Shown: piece after piece, positions 25,558 through 34,277 of the stretch
How positions within the stretch are numbered: position 1 is the stretch's first letter
Layout: every line of letters begins with the position of its first letter
Assembly (NCBI RefSeq): GCF_003217475.1
Contig: NZ_QJSP01000007.1
Span: 248,001-312,000, forward strand
DNA from: Williamsia limnetica
Lineage (GTDB): Bacteria; Actinomycetota; Actinomycetes; Mycobacteriales; Mycobacteriaceae
Direction of reading: 5' to 3'
Length of the DNA stretch: 64,000 bases
Translations under genes and position numbers: made by a program
Notes under the pieces: generated by a model
The model's input: only the letters and a program-made list of their open reading frames with translations
What the model was told of the DNA's origin: nothing
Databases searched by the model: none

Positions 25558-26730
25558 ATGGATTTGGACTTCAGCACCGAACAGTTGGAGTTCCGAGATG
25601 AGGTGCGCACGTGGCTCCGGGAGAACAAGCCCACCGAGCCCCGCCCCCGCGAGGCCGACGGCATCCGTGAGTACGACACCGCGTGGCAGCGCACCCAGTG
25701 GAACGGCGGCTGGGCTGGCATTGCCTGGCCGAAAGAATACGGTGGCGGCGGCCTGACCCTGCTGCAGCAGCTCATCTGGTACGAAGAGTATGCGGCGCAG
25801 GGATTTCCAGGAATCGACGCCAACTTCGTCGGGCTCTCGCACGCCGGCCCCACTCTGATCACCAGAGCCGACGAAACCATGAAAGACTTCCACCTCCGAA
25901 AGATCCTGCGCGGAGAAGTGATCTGGTGCCAGGGGTTCTCGGAGCCCGAAGCAGGTTCCGACCTCGCCTCACTGCGCGCCAAGGCCGTCATCGACGGCGA
26001 TCATCTCGTGGTCAACGGCCAGAAGATCTGGACCAGCTTCGCGACGATCGCCGACTACCAAGAGCTGCTGGTACGCACCGACAACACCGGATCCAAACAC
26101 CAGGGGATCACCTGGATCATCTGCGACATGGCAACGCCCGGCATCGAGATCCGTCCGATCGAGACCATCGAGGGTGGCGCCGAGTTCTGCGAGGTGTTCT
26201 ACGACGACGTTCGAATCCCGTTGTCGAACATCGTGGGTGAGATCAATGACGGCTGGAGTGTCGCGATGTCGACGCTCTCGTTCGAGCGTGGCACCGCATT
26301 CACGGCCAACCAGGTCCGTCTCGCCAAGGTCGTCGAGGACCTCATCGAGTTCTCCCGTGACCACGTCGGACCGGACGGCCGCCGTCCCGCCATCGCCGAC
26401 GACGAGATCGCCCGGCGACTGGCACGTGCCCGCGCGGCCGTGACCTCGCTGCGAGCCATGACGTACGTCGGAATCTGTCGCAGCATGCAGACGGACACCC
26501 CGGGCCCCAAGGGGTCGATGCTCAAACTGTTCTACGCCGACTTGGCCAAACAGGTGGCGGAACTGGCGATGGACATCATCGGGTCGGACGCCCTGCGCAG
26601 CACCTCCCGATGGGACAAGAACGGTTGGGTCGGCAACTACCTCTACGCGTTCTCCCAGTCCATCGGCGGCGGCACCTCCGAGATCCAGCGAAACATCGTC
26701 GGCGACCGGGTCCTCGGACTCCCACGCTGA
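25558..26730 (+). CDS. Acyl-CoA dehydrogenase, FAD-binding subunit of a split pair
   Basis: A 390-residue acyl-CoA dehydrogenase. It begins MDLDFSTEQLEFRDEVRTWL, has WCQGFSEPEAGSDLASLRA and GQKIWTSFATIADY at the FAD site and ends IGGGTSEIQRNIVGDRVLGLPR. With the shorter gene that follows 16 nt later it forms the arrangement of heteromeric FadE pairs such as ChsE1/ChsE2, which oxidise CoA esters of rings and branched side chains. In the related fused protein at 58453 the two halves are one chain. It opens a transcription unit with an operator 46 nt upstream. Confidence 0.9.
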   Translation: MDLDFSTEQLEFRDEVRTWLRENKPTEPRPREADGIREYDTAWQRTQWNGGWAGIAWPKEYGGGGLTLLQQLIWYEEYAAQGFPGIDANFVGLSHAGPTLITRADETMKDFHLRKILRGEVIWCQGFSEPEAGSDLASLRAKAVIDGDHLVVNGQKIWTSFATIADYQELLVRTDNTGSKHQGITWIICDMATPGIEIRPIETIEGGAEFCEVFYDDVRIPLSNIVGEINDGWSVAMSTLSFERGTAFTANQVRLAKVVEDLIEFSRDHVGPDGRRPAIADDEIARRLARARAAVTSLRAMTYVGICRSMQTDTPGPKGSMLKLFYADLAKQVAELAMDIIGSDALRSTSRWDKNGWVGNYLYAFSQSIGGGTSEIQRNIVGDRVLGLPR

Positions 26731-26746
26731 AGGAAAGAAGCACACC

Positions 26747-27775
26747 ATGAATCTGCTCCCCTCTGACGATCAACTCGAATTGGTCGCTGCCGCCGGAGAC
26801 TTCATCAGCTCTCGGCCGCCCATCGACGAGATCCGCAAGCACCGGGACGATACGACGCTGGTCGATCCCGAAGTCTGGCGCGACGGCGCGGAACTGGGTT
26901 TGCTGACACTCGGTCTCGGCGAAGAGTTCGGCGGGTCCGGCCAGTCGATCGACGACGAGGTCATGCTGTTCATGGAGCTGGCCAAACACCTCGCGGTCGG
27001 TCCTTTCCTCGCTTCCACCCTGGGCGCCCGGGTCGCCGCCGCCACCGGAGAGGACGAACTCGTCCGCCGGATCGGCGCCGGAACCGCGATGATCGGTCTC
27101 GCCGAACTGCGCGGAGACGGAGAGATCGGGGCCGACGGCTTCAAGGGGTCATTTGACCTCCTGGACTGCGCAGGGTGCAGCCACGCCCTGCTCGTCTCCC
27201 GCGAAGGTGCCGCGCTCATCGAACTCAGCGAGTTCGGGGAGATCACCTCAGCCGAATCGGTAGATCCCGGAACGCGATTGGGCGGGGCCACGGTCACCTC
27301 GGGCCGCGTCACCGCCTGGCTTCCGGCGAAGACCGAGTGGATCTGGGGCCGCGGTCAGATCCTCGCCTCGGCGTACCTCGCCGGCTTGGCCGAAGCGATC
27401 ACCGAGATCTGCACCGAACACGCAAAAACCCGCGAACAGTTCGGACGTCCGATCGGGGTCCACCAGGCCATCAAACACGCCGTCGTGGACATGACTGTTC
27501 GCGCCGAATCCGCCTCGGCACAAACGTTGTTCGCCGCCGCCGCCCTCAAGGCCGACCGCCCCGACACCGAGTTCCAGATCCTGGCGGCCAAGACCGTCGC
27601 AGGTCAGGCGGCGATCAGCAACGGCAGCGGCAGCATCCAGGTGCACGGTGGCATGGGCTACACCTACGAGCACAACGCCCATCTCTACCTGAAGCGGGCC
27701 ATCGTCTACAAGCAGCTGTTCGCCGGCGCGTCCGAAGTACTCGCCGATCTGCTCGATCTGGAGGCTGCACAATGA
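26747..27775 (+). CDS. Acyl-CoA dehydrogenase, short partner subunit
   Basis: A 342-residue acyl-CoA dehydrogenase-like protein, shorter than single-gene members. It shares LLTLGLGEEFGGSGQ in the N-domain, AKTREQFGRPIGVHQAIKH, and IQVHGGMGYTYEHNAHLYLKR near the end. The middle beta-domain is divergent (YEHNAH is retained but the usual FAD-contacting STSEPEAGSD segment is absent), typical of the partner subunit of alpha2beta2 FadE enzymes. It overlaps the following thiolase gene by 4 nt. Confidence 0.87.
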   Translation: MNLLPSDDQLELVAAAGDFISSRPPIDEIRKHRDDTTLVDPEVWRDGAELGLLTLGLGEEFGGSGQSIDDEVMLFMELAKHLAVGPFLASTLGARVAAATGEDELVRRIGAGTAMIGLAELRGDGEIGADGFKGSFDLLDCAGCSHALLVSREGAALIELSEFGEITSAESVDPGTRLGGATVTSGRVTAWLPAKTEWIWGRGQILASAYLAGLAEAITEICTEHAKTREQFGRPIGVHQAIKHAVVDMTVRAESASAQTLFAAAALKADRPDTEFQILAAKTVAGQAAISNGSGSIQVHGGMGYTYEHNAHLYLKRAIVYKQLFAGASEVLADLLDLEAAQ

Positions 27776-28923
27776 ATCGCAAAGTTGCCATCGCCGGTGT
27801 CGCATTGTCCGATGTGGGCAAGGTGGACAACAAGAATGCCTACGAACTCATGGCCCAGGCCAGTCGGCGAGCGCTCGCGGACACCGGTCTGACTCCTGCC
27901 GACATCGACGGGCTCGCGTCGACCAGTCAGGGCACGTTGCCCCCCACCGATGTCGGCGAATACCTCGGCATCAAGCCACGGTGGATCGACTCCACCTCGG
28001 TTGGTGGGGCGTCATGGGAGGTCATGGTCTCCCACGCCACCGACGCGATCGCCGCCGGGCACGCCGACGTCGTCTTGCTGACCTACGGATCCACCGCACG
28101 TGCCGACATCAAGAAGGGACTGCGAGGCGCGAACATCAACTGGGGCGCGCGCGGTCCCTTGCAGTGGGATGCACCCTATGGGCACACCCTGATCTCCAAG
28201 TACGCCATGGCCGCCCGCCGGCACATGCACCAGTACGGGACAACGATCGAGCAACTCGCCGAGGTCGCGGTGTCGGCGCGATTCAACGCCGCCGAGAACC
28301 CGGAAGCGATGTACCGGGATCCGATCACCATCGACGACGTGCTGTCCGGACCGATGATCGCCGATCCGTTCACGAAGCTGCACTGCTGCATCCGCTCCGA
28401 CGGTGGGGCCGCAGTCATCCTGGTCGCCGAAGACCGGGTACCCGACCTCAAGTCGCCACCGGTCTGGGTCTTGGGATCGGCCGATGCCACCTCGCACATG
28501 CTGACCAGCCAATGGGACGACATGACCGTGGGTCCCGCCACGGTGACCGGTCCCCTCGCCTTCGAACGGGCCGGCCTCAAGCCGTCCGACGTCGATGTCG
28601 CCGAGATCTACGACGCTTTCACCTACATGCTCCTGCTGACCATCGAAGACCTCGGATTCTGCGAAAGGGGCGAAGGCGGTGCCTTTGCGGCCAAACAGAG
28701 TCTGCGCCTCGGGGGCGAGTTGCCGACCAACACCGACGGCGGCGGTCTGTCGGCCTGCCATCCGGGACAGCGTGGCCTCTTCCTCCTCGTCGAAGCGGCC
28801 CGACAGCTGCGGGGCGAGAGCGGTGCCCGACAGGTTCCGGACGCGAAGATCGCCTGCGTCAGCGGAACCGGTGGCTGGTTCTGCTCGAGCGGCACCGTAT
28901 TGCTCGGCTCGGAAGAGCCGTGA
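27772..28923 (+). CDS. SCP2/Ltp2-type thiolase-fold protein (cysteine-less)
   Basis: A 383-residue thiolase-fold protein. The catalytic cysteine position reads STSVGGASWEVMVSHA, without Cys. It has IYDAFTYMLLLTIEDLGF and LPTNTDGGGLSACHPGQRG, the pattern of Ltp2 retro-aldolases. A retro-aldol or retro-Claisen cleavage with a DUF35 partner is likely, but no DUF35 gene lies in this operon; the nearest orphan is at 39117-39557. It overlaps the acyl-CoA dehydrogenase before it and the ligase after it by 4 nt each. Confidence 0.86.
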   Translation: MNRKVAIAGVALSDVGKVDNKNAYELMAQASRRALADTGLTPADIDGLASTSQGTLPPTDVGEYLGIKPRWIDSTSVGGASWEVMVSHATDAIAAGHADVVLLTYGSTARADIKKGLRGANINWGARGPLQWDAPYGHTLISKYAMAARRHMHQYGTTIEQLAEVAVSARFNAAENPEAMYRDPITIDDVLSGPMIADPFTKLHCCIRSDGGAAVILVAEDRVPDLKSPPVWVLGSADATSHMLTSQWDDMTVGPATVTGPLAFERAGLKPSDVDVAEIYDAFTYMLLLTIEDLGFCERGEGGAFAAKQSLRLGGELPTNTDGGGLSACHPGQRGLFLLVEAARQLRGESGARQVPDAKIACVSGTGGWFCSSGTVLLGSEEP

Positions 28924-30467
28924 CCACCCAGACCCGCTCGACAACGACCCGTCCGTCACTAGAGGACACCTTTGCCAACACCCGCGAACTGCTCGACGCC
29001 GCCGCCAGGGTGCACGGAGACCGTGACGCTTACGTCCAGCCAGGATCACGAACCACGTTTGCACAGTGGATATCTCAGTCGAAGGCCGTAGCCCGGCACT
29101 TCGTCGATGCCGGGGTCGGCAAGGGTGACGTCGTCACGCTGCTGCTCCCCTCCGGAATCGATTACGCCACCTGCTACGCCGCGGCCGCGATGGTCGGAGC
29201 CATCACCTCGGGTGTGAACGGTCGACTGGGTCCGACCGAGACCCGATCTATCTTGGCGGTGTCCGCGCCGGCGCTCGTGGTGTACGGATCGCAGCCGCCG
29301 CCCGAATTGGAGTCCACCAGAGCGAGCGTGAGCCTCGAAGAACTCCGAACGTGGTATTCCGATCAGGGTGGCGATCTGCCGGCCGTCGATATCGGTCGCG
29401 ACGATCCGGTGGCCATCATCTTCAGTAGCGGCACCACCGGTCTGCCCAAGGGCGCCTGGTTCGACGCCGCCAACCTCGCCGCCTCCGCCCAGGCCGCCGG
29501 GATCATGAGTGCCCCGTACGACCGCCGGATGACATCCACTCCGTTCTCCCATGCCGGATACATGTCCAAGTTGTGGGACCAATTACTCTGGGGCACCGCC
29601 ATTGTCATCCCGCCGACGCCATGGACGGCAGCCGGCATGGCGCGCACCCTGACCGATGAACGGGTCACGGTCGGCGGCGGTGTACCGACCCAGTGGGCCA
29701 AGCTGCTGGAACAACCCGGTCTCGATCGCACGTCCTTCCCGGACCTCCGTGTCGGTGTCGTCGCCACGGCACCGGCCTCCCCCGACCTGGTCCAGCGCAC
29801 CGCCGAATTGATCGGGGTGCCTCTGGTCGTCCGTTACGCCATGACCGAATCGCCCACCGTCTGCGGGACCGACCCGGAGGACTCTCCCGAGGTCCAGTTC
29901 CGGACCGTCGGCCGACCTCAGTACGGGATGACGGTGCATGTCACCGGCAGCGACGGCACCACACTGCCGTCCGGTGAGGTCGGTCGCGTCCGGATCAAGG
30001 GCGGATGCGTGATGCGGGGATATTGGCGCGATCCCGAGCTGACGTCCGGTGCGTTCGATTCCGAAGGTTTCTTCGTGACCGGCGACCTCGGAAAGTTCAC
30101 GCCGCAAGGCAATCTCGTGTTGGCCGGCCGCTTCGGCGACATGTACATCCGCGGAGGTTTCAACGTCCATCCCGTCGAGGTCGAACAGGTCATCGCCCGT
30201 CATACCGCCGTCCGCGATGCCGCTGTGATCGGTCACAGCGCCCCAGTCATCGGTGAGATCGGGGTCGCGTTCGTCGTACCGGCCGATCCCGCCCACCCAC
30301 CGACACTGGCCGAACTGCGGGCATGGACCACGACCATGCTGGCCGACTACAAGGCTCCCGATCACGTCATCGTGGTTGATGCCATCCCCCAGACCGCGAT
30401 GGCCAAGACCGATCGGGCCCGGTTGAGGGAACTCGCTGTCGCCGATCCACCCCCGGCACGCTCGTGA
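28920..30467 (+). CDS. AMP-forming acyl-CoA ligase
   Basis: A 515-residue ANL ligase starting with GTG inside a GTGA overlap with the thiolase stop. Motifs: IFSSGTTGLPKGAWF, YAMTESPTVCGTD, VTGDLGKF and GGFNVHPVEVEQ. The C-terminal catalytic Lys is in PQTAMAKTDRARL, an atypical variant of the usual GK motif but with Lys retained. It may activate an acid intermediate that the split acyl-CoA dehydrogenase and the thiolase then process. It is followed by a phosphatase-like gene with a 4-nt overlap. Confidence 0.87.
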   Translation: MTTQTRSTTTRPSLEDTFANTRELLDAAARVHGDRDAYVQPGSRTTFAQWISQSKAVARHFVDAGVGKGDVVTLLLPSGIDYATCYAAAAMVGAITSGVNGRLGPTETRSILAVSAPALVVYGSQPPPELESTRASVSLEELRTWYSDQGGDLPAVDIGRDDPVAIIFSSGTTGLPKGAWFDAANLAASAQAAGIMSAPYDRRMTSTPFSHAGYMSKLWDQLLWGTAIVIPPTPWTAAGMARTLTDERVTVGGGVPTQWAKLLEQPGLDRTSFPDLRVGVVATAPASPDLVQRTAELIGVPLVVRYAMTESPTVCGTDPEDSPEVQFRTVGRPQYGMTVHVTGSDGTTLPSGEVGRVRIKGGCVMRGYWRDPELTSGAFDSEGFFVTGDLGKFTPQGNLVLAGRFGDMYIRGGFNVHPVEVEQVIARHTAVRDAAVIGHSAPVIGEIGVAFVVPADPAHPPTLAELRAWTTTMLADYKAPDHVIVVDAIPQTAMAKTDRARLRELAVADPPPARS

Positions 30468-31180
30468 GCGCGCCGACGATCGATCAATTGGTGAACTTGC
30501 GAGATGTCGGGGGTCTGCCCTTGATCACAGGCGGGCACACCGTCTCCGGCGTGCTGTATCGCAGCGACGCACCCCATGTCGGCGACTCCGTTCCGGCGCA
30601 CGTCGGTGCGTGGCCACCCGCCACCGTCGTCGATCTGCGATCGGTCAAAGAGCGGCATCGCACCGGGTTCGACTGGGACAGCGGCACCGTCGTGCACCCC
30701 CTTCCTCTCAACGATGCGGCCGCGCCCGGCGACGTCCTACCTCCCGACCTGCGCGCTCTCTACCTCACCACGCTCGAGACCAAGGCTGATCGAGCCGCTC
30801 GAATCCTGGCGATCGTTGCCCACGGCGACGGACCGGTCCTCGTGCACTGCACGGCGGGCAAAGACCGCACCGGCCTCGTCGTTGCCGCACTGCTGCTGGT
30901 CGCGGGCGTCGAACCCTGGGCAGTCCGAGATGACTACCTGGCCACCACGGCCAACATGGCGCTTCTTCGTGATCGGTGGAAAGCCAAGGGTCCCAAGTCA
31001 GCACCGACGATCACCTTGCCACGCAGTTGGCTGACCACGTCACCGGAGGCCATCGACGACGTGATCGGTCATCTCACCGGATGGCCTGGCGGCGTGGACG
31101 GATGGTTCGCCGACGCCGGCGCCGCGGAGACTGAGATAAACCACTGGCGACGCCGACTCACCCTCGGCGACACGCCCTGA
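30464..31180 (+). CDS. Tyrosine/serine protein phosphatase-like protein (MptpB type)
   Basis: A 238-residue protein of the actinobacterial tyrosine phosphatase family related to PtpB. It starts with NLRDVGGLPL and contains VDLRSVKERHRTGF and the active-site P-loop VHCTAGKDRTGLV with Cys and Arg both present, so it looks catalytic; it could act on phosphoproteins, phosphoinositides or small phosphate esters. There is no signal peptide. Its GTG start overlaps the ligase stop by 4 nt, so it belongs to a CoA-ester catabolic operon, an unusual place for a phosphatase. Confidence 0.87.
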   Translation: MSAPTIDQLVNLRDVGGLPLITGGHTVSGVLYRSDAPHVGDSVPAHVGAWPPATVVDLRSVKERHRTGFDWDSGTVVHPLPLNDAAAPGDVLPPDLRALYLTTLETKADRAARILAIVAHGDGPVLVHCTAGKDRTGLVVAALLLVAGVEPWAVRDDYLATTANMALLRDRWKAKGPKSAPTITLPRSWLTTSPEAIDDVIGHLTGWPGGVDGWFADAGAAETEINHWRRRLTLGDTP

Positions 31181-31208
31181 AATGCCACAAGACTTTTAGG
31201 AGATCACC

Positions 31209-31403
31209 ATGCGGATCCACATCGCCCTCGACGAATGCGAGGCGCACGGGATGTGCGCCCTACACGAGCCCGATCTGTACCAACTCGACGATGAGGGTTA
31301 CGCCGCCAACGCGGATTTTCCTGTCCCCCAGGGTATGGAGGCCGCAGCACGCAACGGCGCAAGTCGCTGCCCGATGAGCGCGATCAAGGTCGTCGAAGAC
31401 TGA
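31209..31403 (+). CDS. Small [3Fe-4S] ferredoxin, P450 type
   Basis: A 64-residue ferredoxin. The cluster motif is C-x2-H-x2-C (DECEAHGMC) with the third Cys in SRCPMSAI; His in place of one cysteine is typical of the ferredoxins that serve actinobacterial P450s. It follows the phosphatase by 28 nt and has AGGAG 7 nt upstream of the ATG. The only P450 in the window is 9 kb away at 40381-41646, so either it serves that enzyme in trans or it feeds electrons to another oxygenase. The Rieske dioxygenase would normally use a [2Fe-2S] ferredoxin. Confidence 0.88.
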   Translation: MRIHIALDECEAHGMCALHEPDLYQLDDEGYAANADFPVPQGMEAAARNGASRCPMSAIKVVED

Positions 31404-31421
31404 CAGCTCGTCGTGGACGGT

Positions 31422-32246
31422 TCACCGCGACGGATCTGCGCGCAATTCCAGCGGTCCATCGACCGCGACGGCGCCGAGGACTCCTTGCTGTGCACCGAGA
31501 TCTCGCACCGCATCGAGGCATACCGTGATGTCCTTGCTGAGAAACGGGCGCGCCCGGTCCACAAAGTTCGCCAGTCCGCCGACTTCGACGACTCGCTTGG
31601 ATGCCGAGCTGGCACCGCTGCAGTGCTGCACCGCATCCAACAGACCGTCAACTTCGATGCCGAGTTCCCGGCCGAGCCTCACAGCGTCCGCAACCAGTTG
31701 GAGGTTGGCGGCGAACAGCAGGTTGTTGATCAGTTTCACCTTCAACGCAGATCCGAGCTCTCCGGTCCGAACAATTTGTTGTGCATAGCTTTCCAGGATT
31801 GGCACTGCGCGGTTGATCGGCTCGGGGTCTCCGCCGAGCAACACAGTCAACGTACCGGCAAGGATCTCATCCGCAGTCCCACTGATGGGCGCGTCGACCA
31901 CGTTTACCCCGCCCGCTGCCGCGACGTCGGCGAGTCGACGGATCGTCTCGACGCTACCCGTGGTGTGCGAGACCAACGTGCTTCCGACTTTCATCGCAGC
32001 GATGAGACCTCCGTTGCCCAGCGCCACATCCTCGAGCTGCAGGTCTGAGAACAGCGTGCAGACGACGACGTCGCACGGCCCGAGCTCCGCCACTGACGGT
32101 GCCGAATACGCTCCCCGGGCCCGCAATCTGTCCAGTACTTTGTCCCTGCGGGCATACACATGCACTTCGTGGCCCGCCGCGAGCATGCGTATCACCATGG
32201 GCTCACCCATCTGGCCCGCACCGACAAAGCCCACTACTGAAGGCAT
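31422..32246 (-). CDS. 3-hydroxyisobutyrate dehydrogenase-family NAD(P)-binding protein
   Basis: A 274-residue beta-hydroxyacid dehydrogenase. It has the glycine motif GFVGAGQMGEPMVIRMLAAG, the substrate-binding DAPISGTADEILAGTL, LKVKLINNLLFAAN with the catalytic Lys, and FLSKDITVCLDAV. It would oxidise a beta-hydroxyacid or reduce a tartronate-semialdehyde-like compound, or an imine in IRED relatives. It is a lone minus-strand gene between two plus-strand operons, divergent from the APH gene with a promoter/operator region between. Confidence 0.85.
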   Translation of the reverse strand: MPSVVGFVGAGQMGEPMVIRMLAAGHEVHVYARRDKVLDRLRARGAYSAPSVAELGPCDVVVCTLFSDLQLEDVALGNGGLIAAMKVGSTLVSHTTGSVETIRRLADVAAAGGVNVVDAPISGTADEILAGTLTVLLGGDPEPINRAVPILESYAQQIVRTGELGSALKVKLINNLLFAANLQLVADAVRLGRELGIEVDGLLDAVQHCSGASSASKRVVEVGGLANFVDRARPFLSKDITVCLDAVRDLGAQQGVLGAVAVDGPLELRADPSR

Positions 32247-32413
32247 TCCTCATCCTCTCCACCGAGAACCGGGCCAAGTCACCCACATCCGTTCGAGTGC
32301 GATCCAATCATTCACGCGCCGAACCGATGTCCCCGACCATAGGGCCGTGCGACCTGGCGAGTCAACATCCAGCACGACTGGCGGTCACATCTGAACCTCA
32401 TTTTGGGAACCTC

Positions 32414-32442
32414 TTGACCTCCATAATGGAGAACGCTATTCT
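32414..32442 (+). promoter_or_regulatory. Sigma70-type promoter for the APH operon
   Basis: TTGACC (32414-32419) and TATTCT (32437-32442) are separated by 17 bp, a near-consensus vegetative promoter. It lies 33 nt upstream of the GTG start of the APH gene and is overlapped by three copies of a TGGAGAA/TTCTCCA half-site. Confidence 0.6.
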
Positions 32443-32445
32443 CCA
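32419..32445. promoter_or_regulatory. Overlapping palindromes covering the promoter spacer and -10
   Basis: CTCCA-TAA-TGGAG (32419-32431) and TGGAGAA-CGCTA-TTCTCCA (32427-32445) share a half-site, so three half-sites occupy one promoter. The layout fits a repressor that blocks RNA polymerase. The TetR gene at 35645, in the same operon, is the obvious candidate protein. This motif is different from the TGACA palindrome found elsewhere. Confidence 0.55.
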
Positions 32446-32475
32446 GGTATCGACATTCTCGATTCGGAGGTAGCT

Positions 32476-33495
32476 GTGGAAAATCCAGAAGACAAGGCCG
32501 CGTTGGCCAAGTGGCTCGATGACGTCGGGGCACCCGGCATCGGTGAGGCACCGGAGATCGAACGCCTGACCGGCGGATCTCAGAACGAGCTGTTCACTGT
32601 CACACGTAGTGGCCTCACCGGTGTGCTGCGGATGCCGCCGACGGGCGCCGACGATGCCCGGCTCGATGGGTTGCGCCGTGAGTTACGACTACTGGCCGCA
32701 CTCAAGGGTTCTGAAGTTCCTCACGCCGAACTCATCGGTGGCGAGCCGACCGGCGAGGTACTGGGATCGCCGTTCTATCTGATGGAGGCCATCGACGGGT
32801 GGAGCCCGACAGGGTCGTGGGCCGCGCCGTTCGACACCGACCTCAAAGCCCGCGGCGAGCTGGCGTTCGAACTGGTCGGCGGAATAGCCCAGCTGTCCAA
32901 GGTGGACTGGCAGGCCCGCGGTCTGACGGGATTCGGACGGCCGGAGAACTTTCACGAACGTCAGGTAGACCGCTGGCTCGCGTTCTTGGAAAGCTACCGG
33001 TTCCGTGAACTCCCCGGGCTCGACGTAGCCGCGGACTGGCTTCGCAACAACCGGCCGGCCAGCTGGTCTCCGGGAATCATGCACGGCGACTATCAATTTG
33101 CCAACGTGATGTTCGAGAACGGTGCGCCGGCGAAGCTCGCGGCGATCATCGACTGGGAGATGACCACCATCGGTGATCCCCTGCTCGACCTCGGTTGGGC
33201 ACTGCTGGGCTGGGACGGCGAATCCCCGAAGACCGACTTCTACGTCGACCTCGAGGGCATGCCGAAACGGTCAGAACTGATCGCCCATTACGAGAAGATC
33301 AGCGGGCGGTCGACAGCTGACATCCACTACTACCTGGTGCTGGCCAACTGGAAACTCGGTGTGGTCCTCGAGAAGAGCTACGCGGCACTGGTCAAGGGCG
33401 ACCGCAAGGACGACAAGATCGAGACTTTCGGCCCACTGATCCTCGACCTGATCGCGACCGCCGCCGACCTGACCACGCAGAAAGAGAGTGTGTGA
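32476..33495 (+). CDS. APH-family phosphotransferase (acyl-CoA-dehydrogenase-associated kinase)
   Basis: A 339-residue aminoglycoside-phosphotransferase-fold protein. The ATP site is IERLTGGSQNELFTVT, the catalytic loop is GIMHGDYQFANVMF and the metal-binding segment is AIIDWEMTTIGDPLLDLGW, all intact, so it should be a working kinase. It belongs to the group found with acyl-CoA dehydrogenases and fused to them in eukaryotic ACAD10/ACAD11; the bacterial LvaA phosphorylates 4-hydroxyacyl-CoA. It starts at GTG with CGGAGG upstream and is the first gene of an operon with SDR and acyl-CoA dehydrogenase, which supports a hydroxyacyl-CoA kinase role. Confidence 0.87.
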   Translation: MENPEDKAALAKWLDDVGAPGIGEAPEIERLTGGSQNELFTVTRSGLTGVLRMPPTGADDARLDGLRRELRLLAALKGSEVPHAELIGGEPTGEVLGSPFYLMEAIDGWSPTGSWAAPFDTDLKARGELAFELVGGIAQLSKVDWQARGLTGFGRPENFHERQVDRWLAFLESYRFRELPGLDVAADWLRNNRPASWSPGIMHGDYQFANVMFENGAPAKLAAIIDWEMTTIGDPLLDLGWALLGWDGESPKTDFYVDLEGMPKRSELIAHYEKISGRSTADIHYYLVLANWKLGVVLEKSYAALVKGDRKDDKIETFGPLILDLIATAADLTTQKESV

Positions 33496-33496
33496 C

Positions 33497-34258
33497 ATGG
33501 GATATGCCGATACTCTGTTCGATCTGACCGACAAGGTGGTCGTCGTCACCGGCGGGAGCCGCGGCCTGGGGCGTCAAATGGCTTTCGGTGCGGCGCAGTG
33601 CGGGGCCGATGTGGTGATCGCCAGTCGCGACTTCGAGTCGTGCGCGACCACGGCCAAGGAAATCGAGGACGCGACCGGCCGCACCGCCATGCCTTTCGGG
33701 GTTCACGTCGGTCGCTGGGATCAACTCGACGGACTGACCGACGCCGTCTACGACCGATTTGGTCGCGCGGATGTCCTGATCAACAATGCCGGAATGTCCC
33801 CGGTCTACGACTCGGTGTCCGACATCAGCGAGAAGATGTTCGACTCGGTGGTCAACCTCAATCTCAAAGGACCTTTCCGCCTTTCGGTCCTCTTCGGTGA
33901 GCGGATGGCGAAGGCCGGCGGTGGATCGATCATCAACGTCAGCTCGACTGGTTCCATCCGGCCAGCGCCCTGGATCATTCCCTACGCCGCGGCCAAAGCC
34001 GGGCTCAACGCACTCACCGAGGGCCTGGCACTGACCCTGGGACCCACCGTCCGCGTCAACACACTGATGTCCGGGCCGTTCTACACCGACGTCAGCAAAC
34101 ACTGGGATCTCGAGGCGACCAAAGAGGCAACCAAAGCCCACGCCCTACAGCGGGCCGGCGATCCACCCGAAATCATCGGCGCCGCCCTCTATCTGATGTC
34201 CGGCGCATCCAGCTACACCAGCGGCGCGACCCTTCGGGTCGACGGCGGCATCCCGTGA
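33497..34258 (+). CDS. SDR-family oxidoreductase
   Basis: A 253-residue classical SDR: VVTGGSRGLGRQ cofactor loop, NNAGMSPVYDSV, NVSSTGSIRPAPWIIPYAAAK with the catalytic Ser/Tyr/Lys, and SSYTSGATLRVDGGIP at the end. The ATG at 33497 is one nt after the APH stop and is chosen over an overlapping upstream GTG. It would oxidise or reduce a hydroxy/oxo group on the acyl-CoA handled by the kinase and the dehydrogenase on either side. Confidence 0.87.
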   Translation: MGYADTLFDLTDKVVVVTGGSRGLGRQMAFGAAQCGADVVIASRDFESCATTAKEIEDATGRTAMPFGVHVGRWDQLDGLTDAVYDRFGRADVLINNAGMSPVYDSVSDISEKMFDSVVNLNLKGPFRLSVLFGERMAKAGGGSIINVSSTGSIRPAPWIIPYAAAKAGLNALTEGLALTLGPTVRVNTLMSGPFYTDVSKHWDLEATKEATKAHALQRAGDPPEIIGAALYLMSGASSYTSGATLRVDGGIP

Positions 34259-34277
34259 ACACGAAGGAGCATTGACC

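Noticed and set aside
27981-28919. Long open frame leading into the ligase at 28920
   Set aside because: It is an out-of-frame shadow of the thiolase gene; the GTGA overlap gives the natural ligase start.
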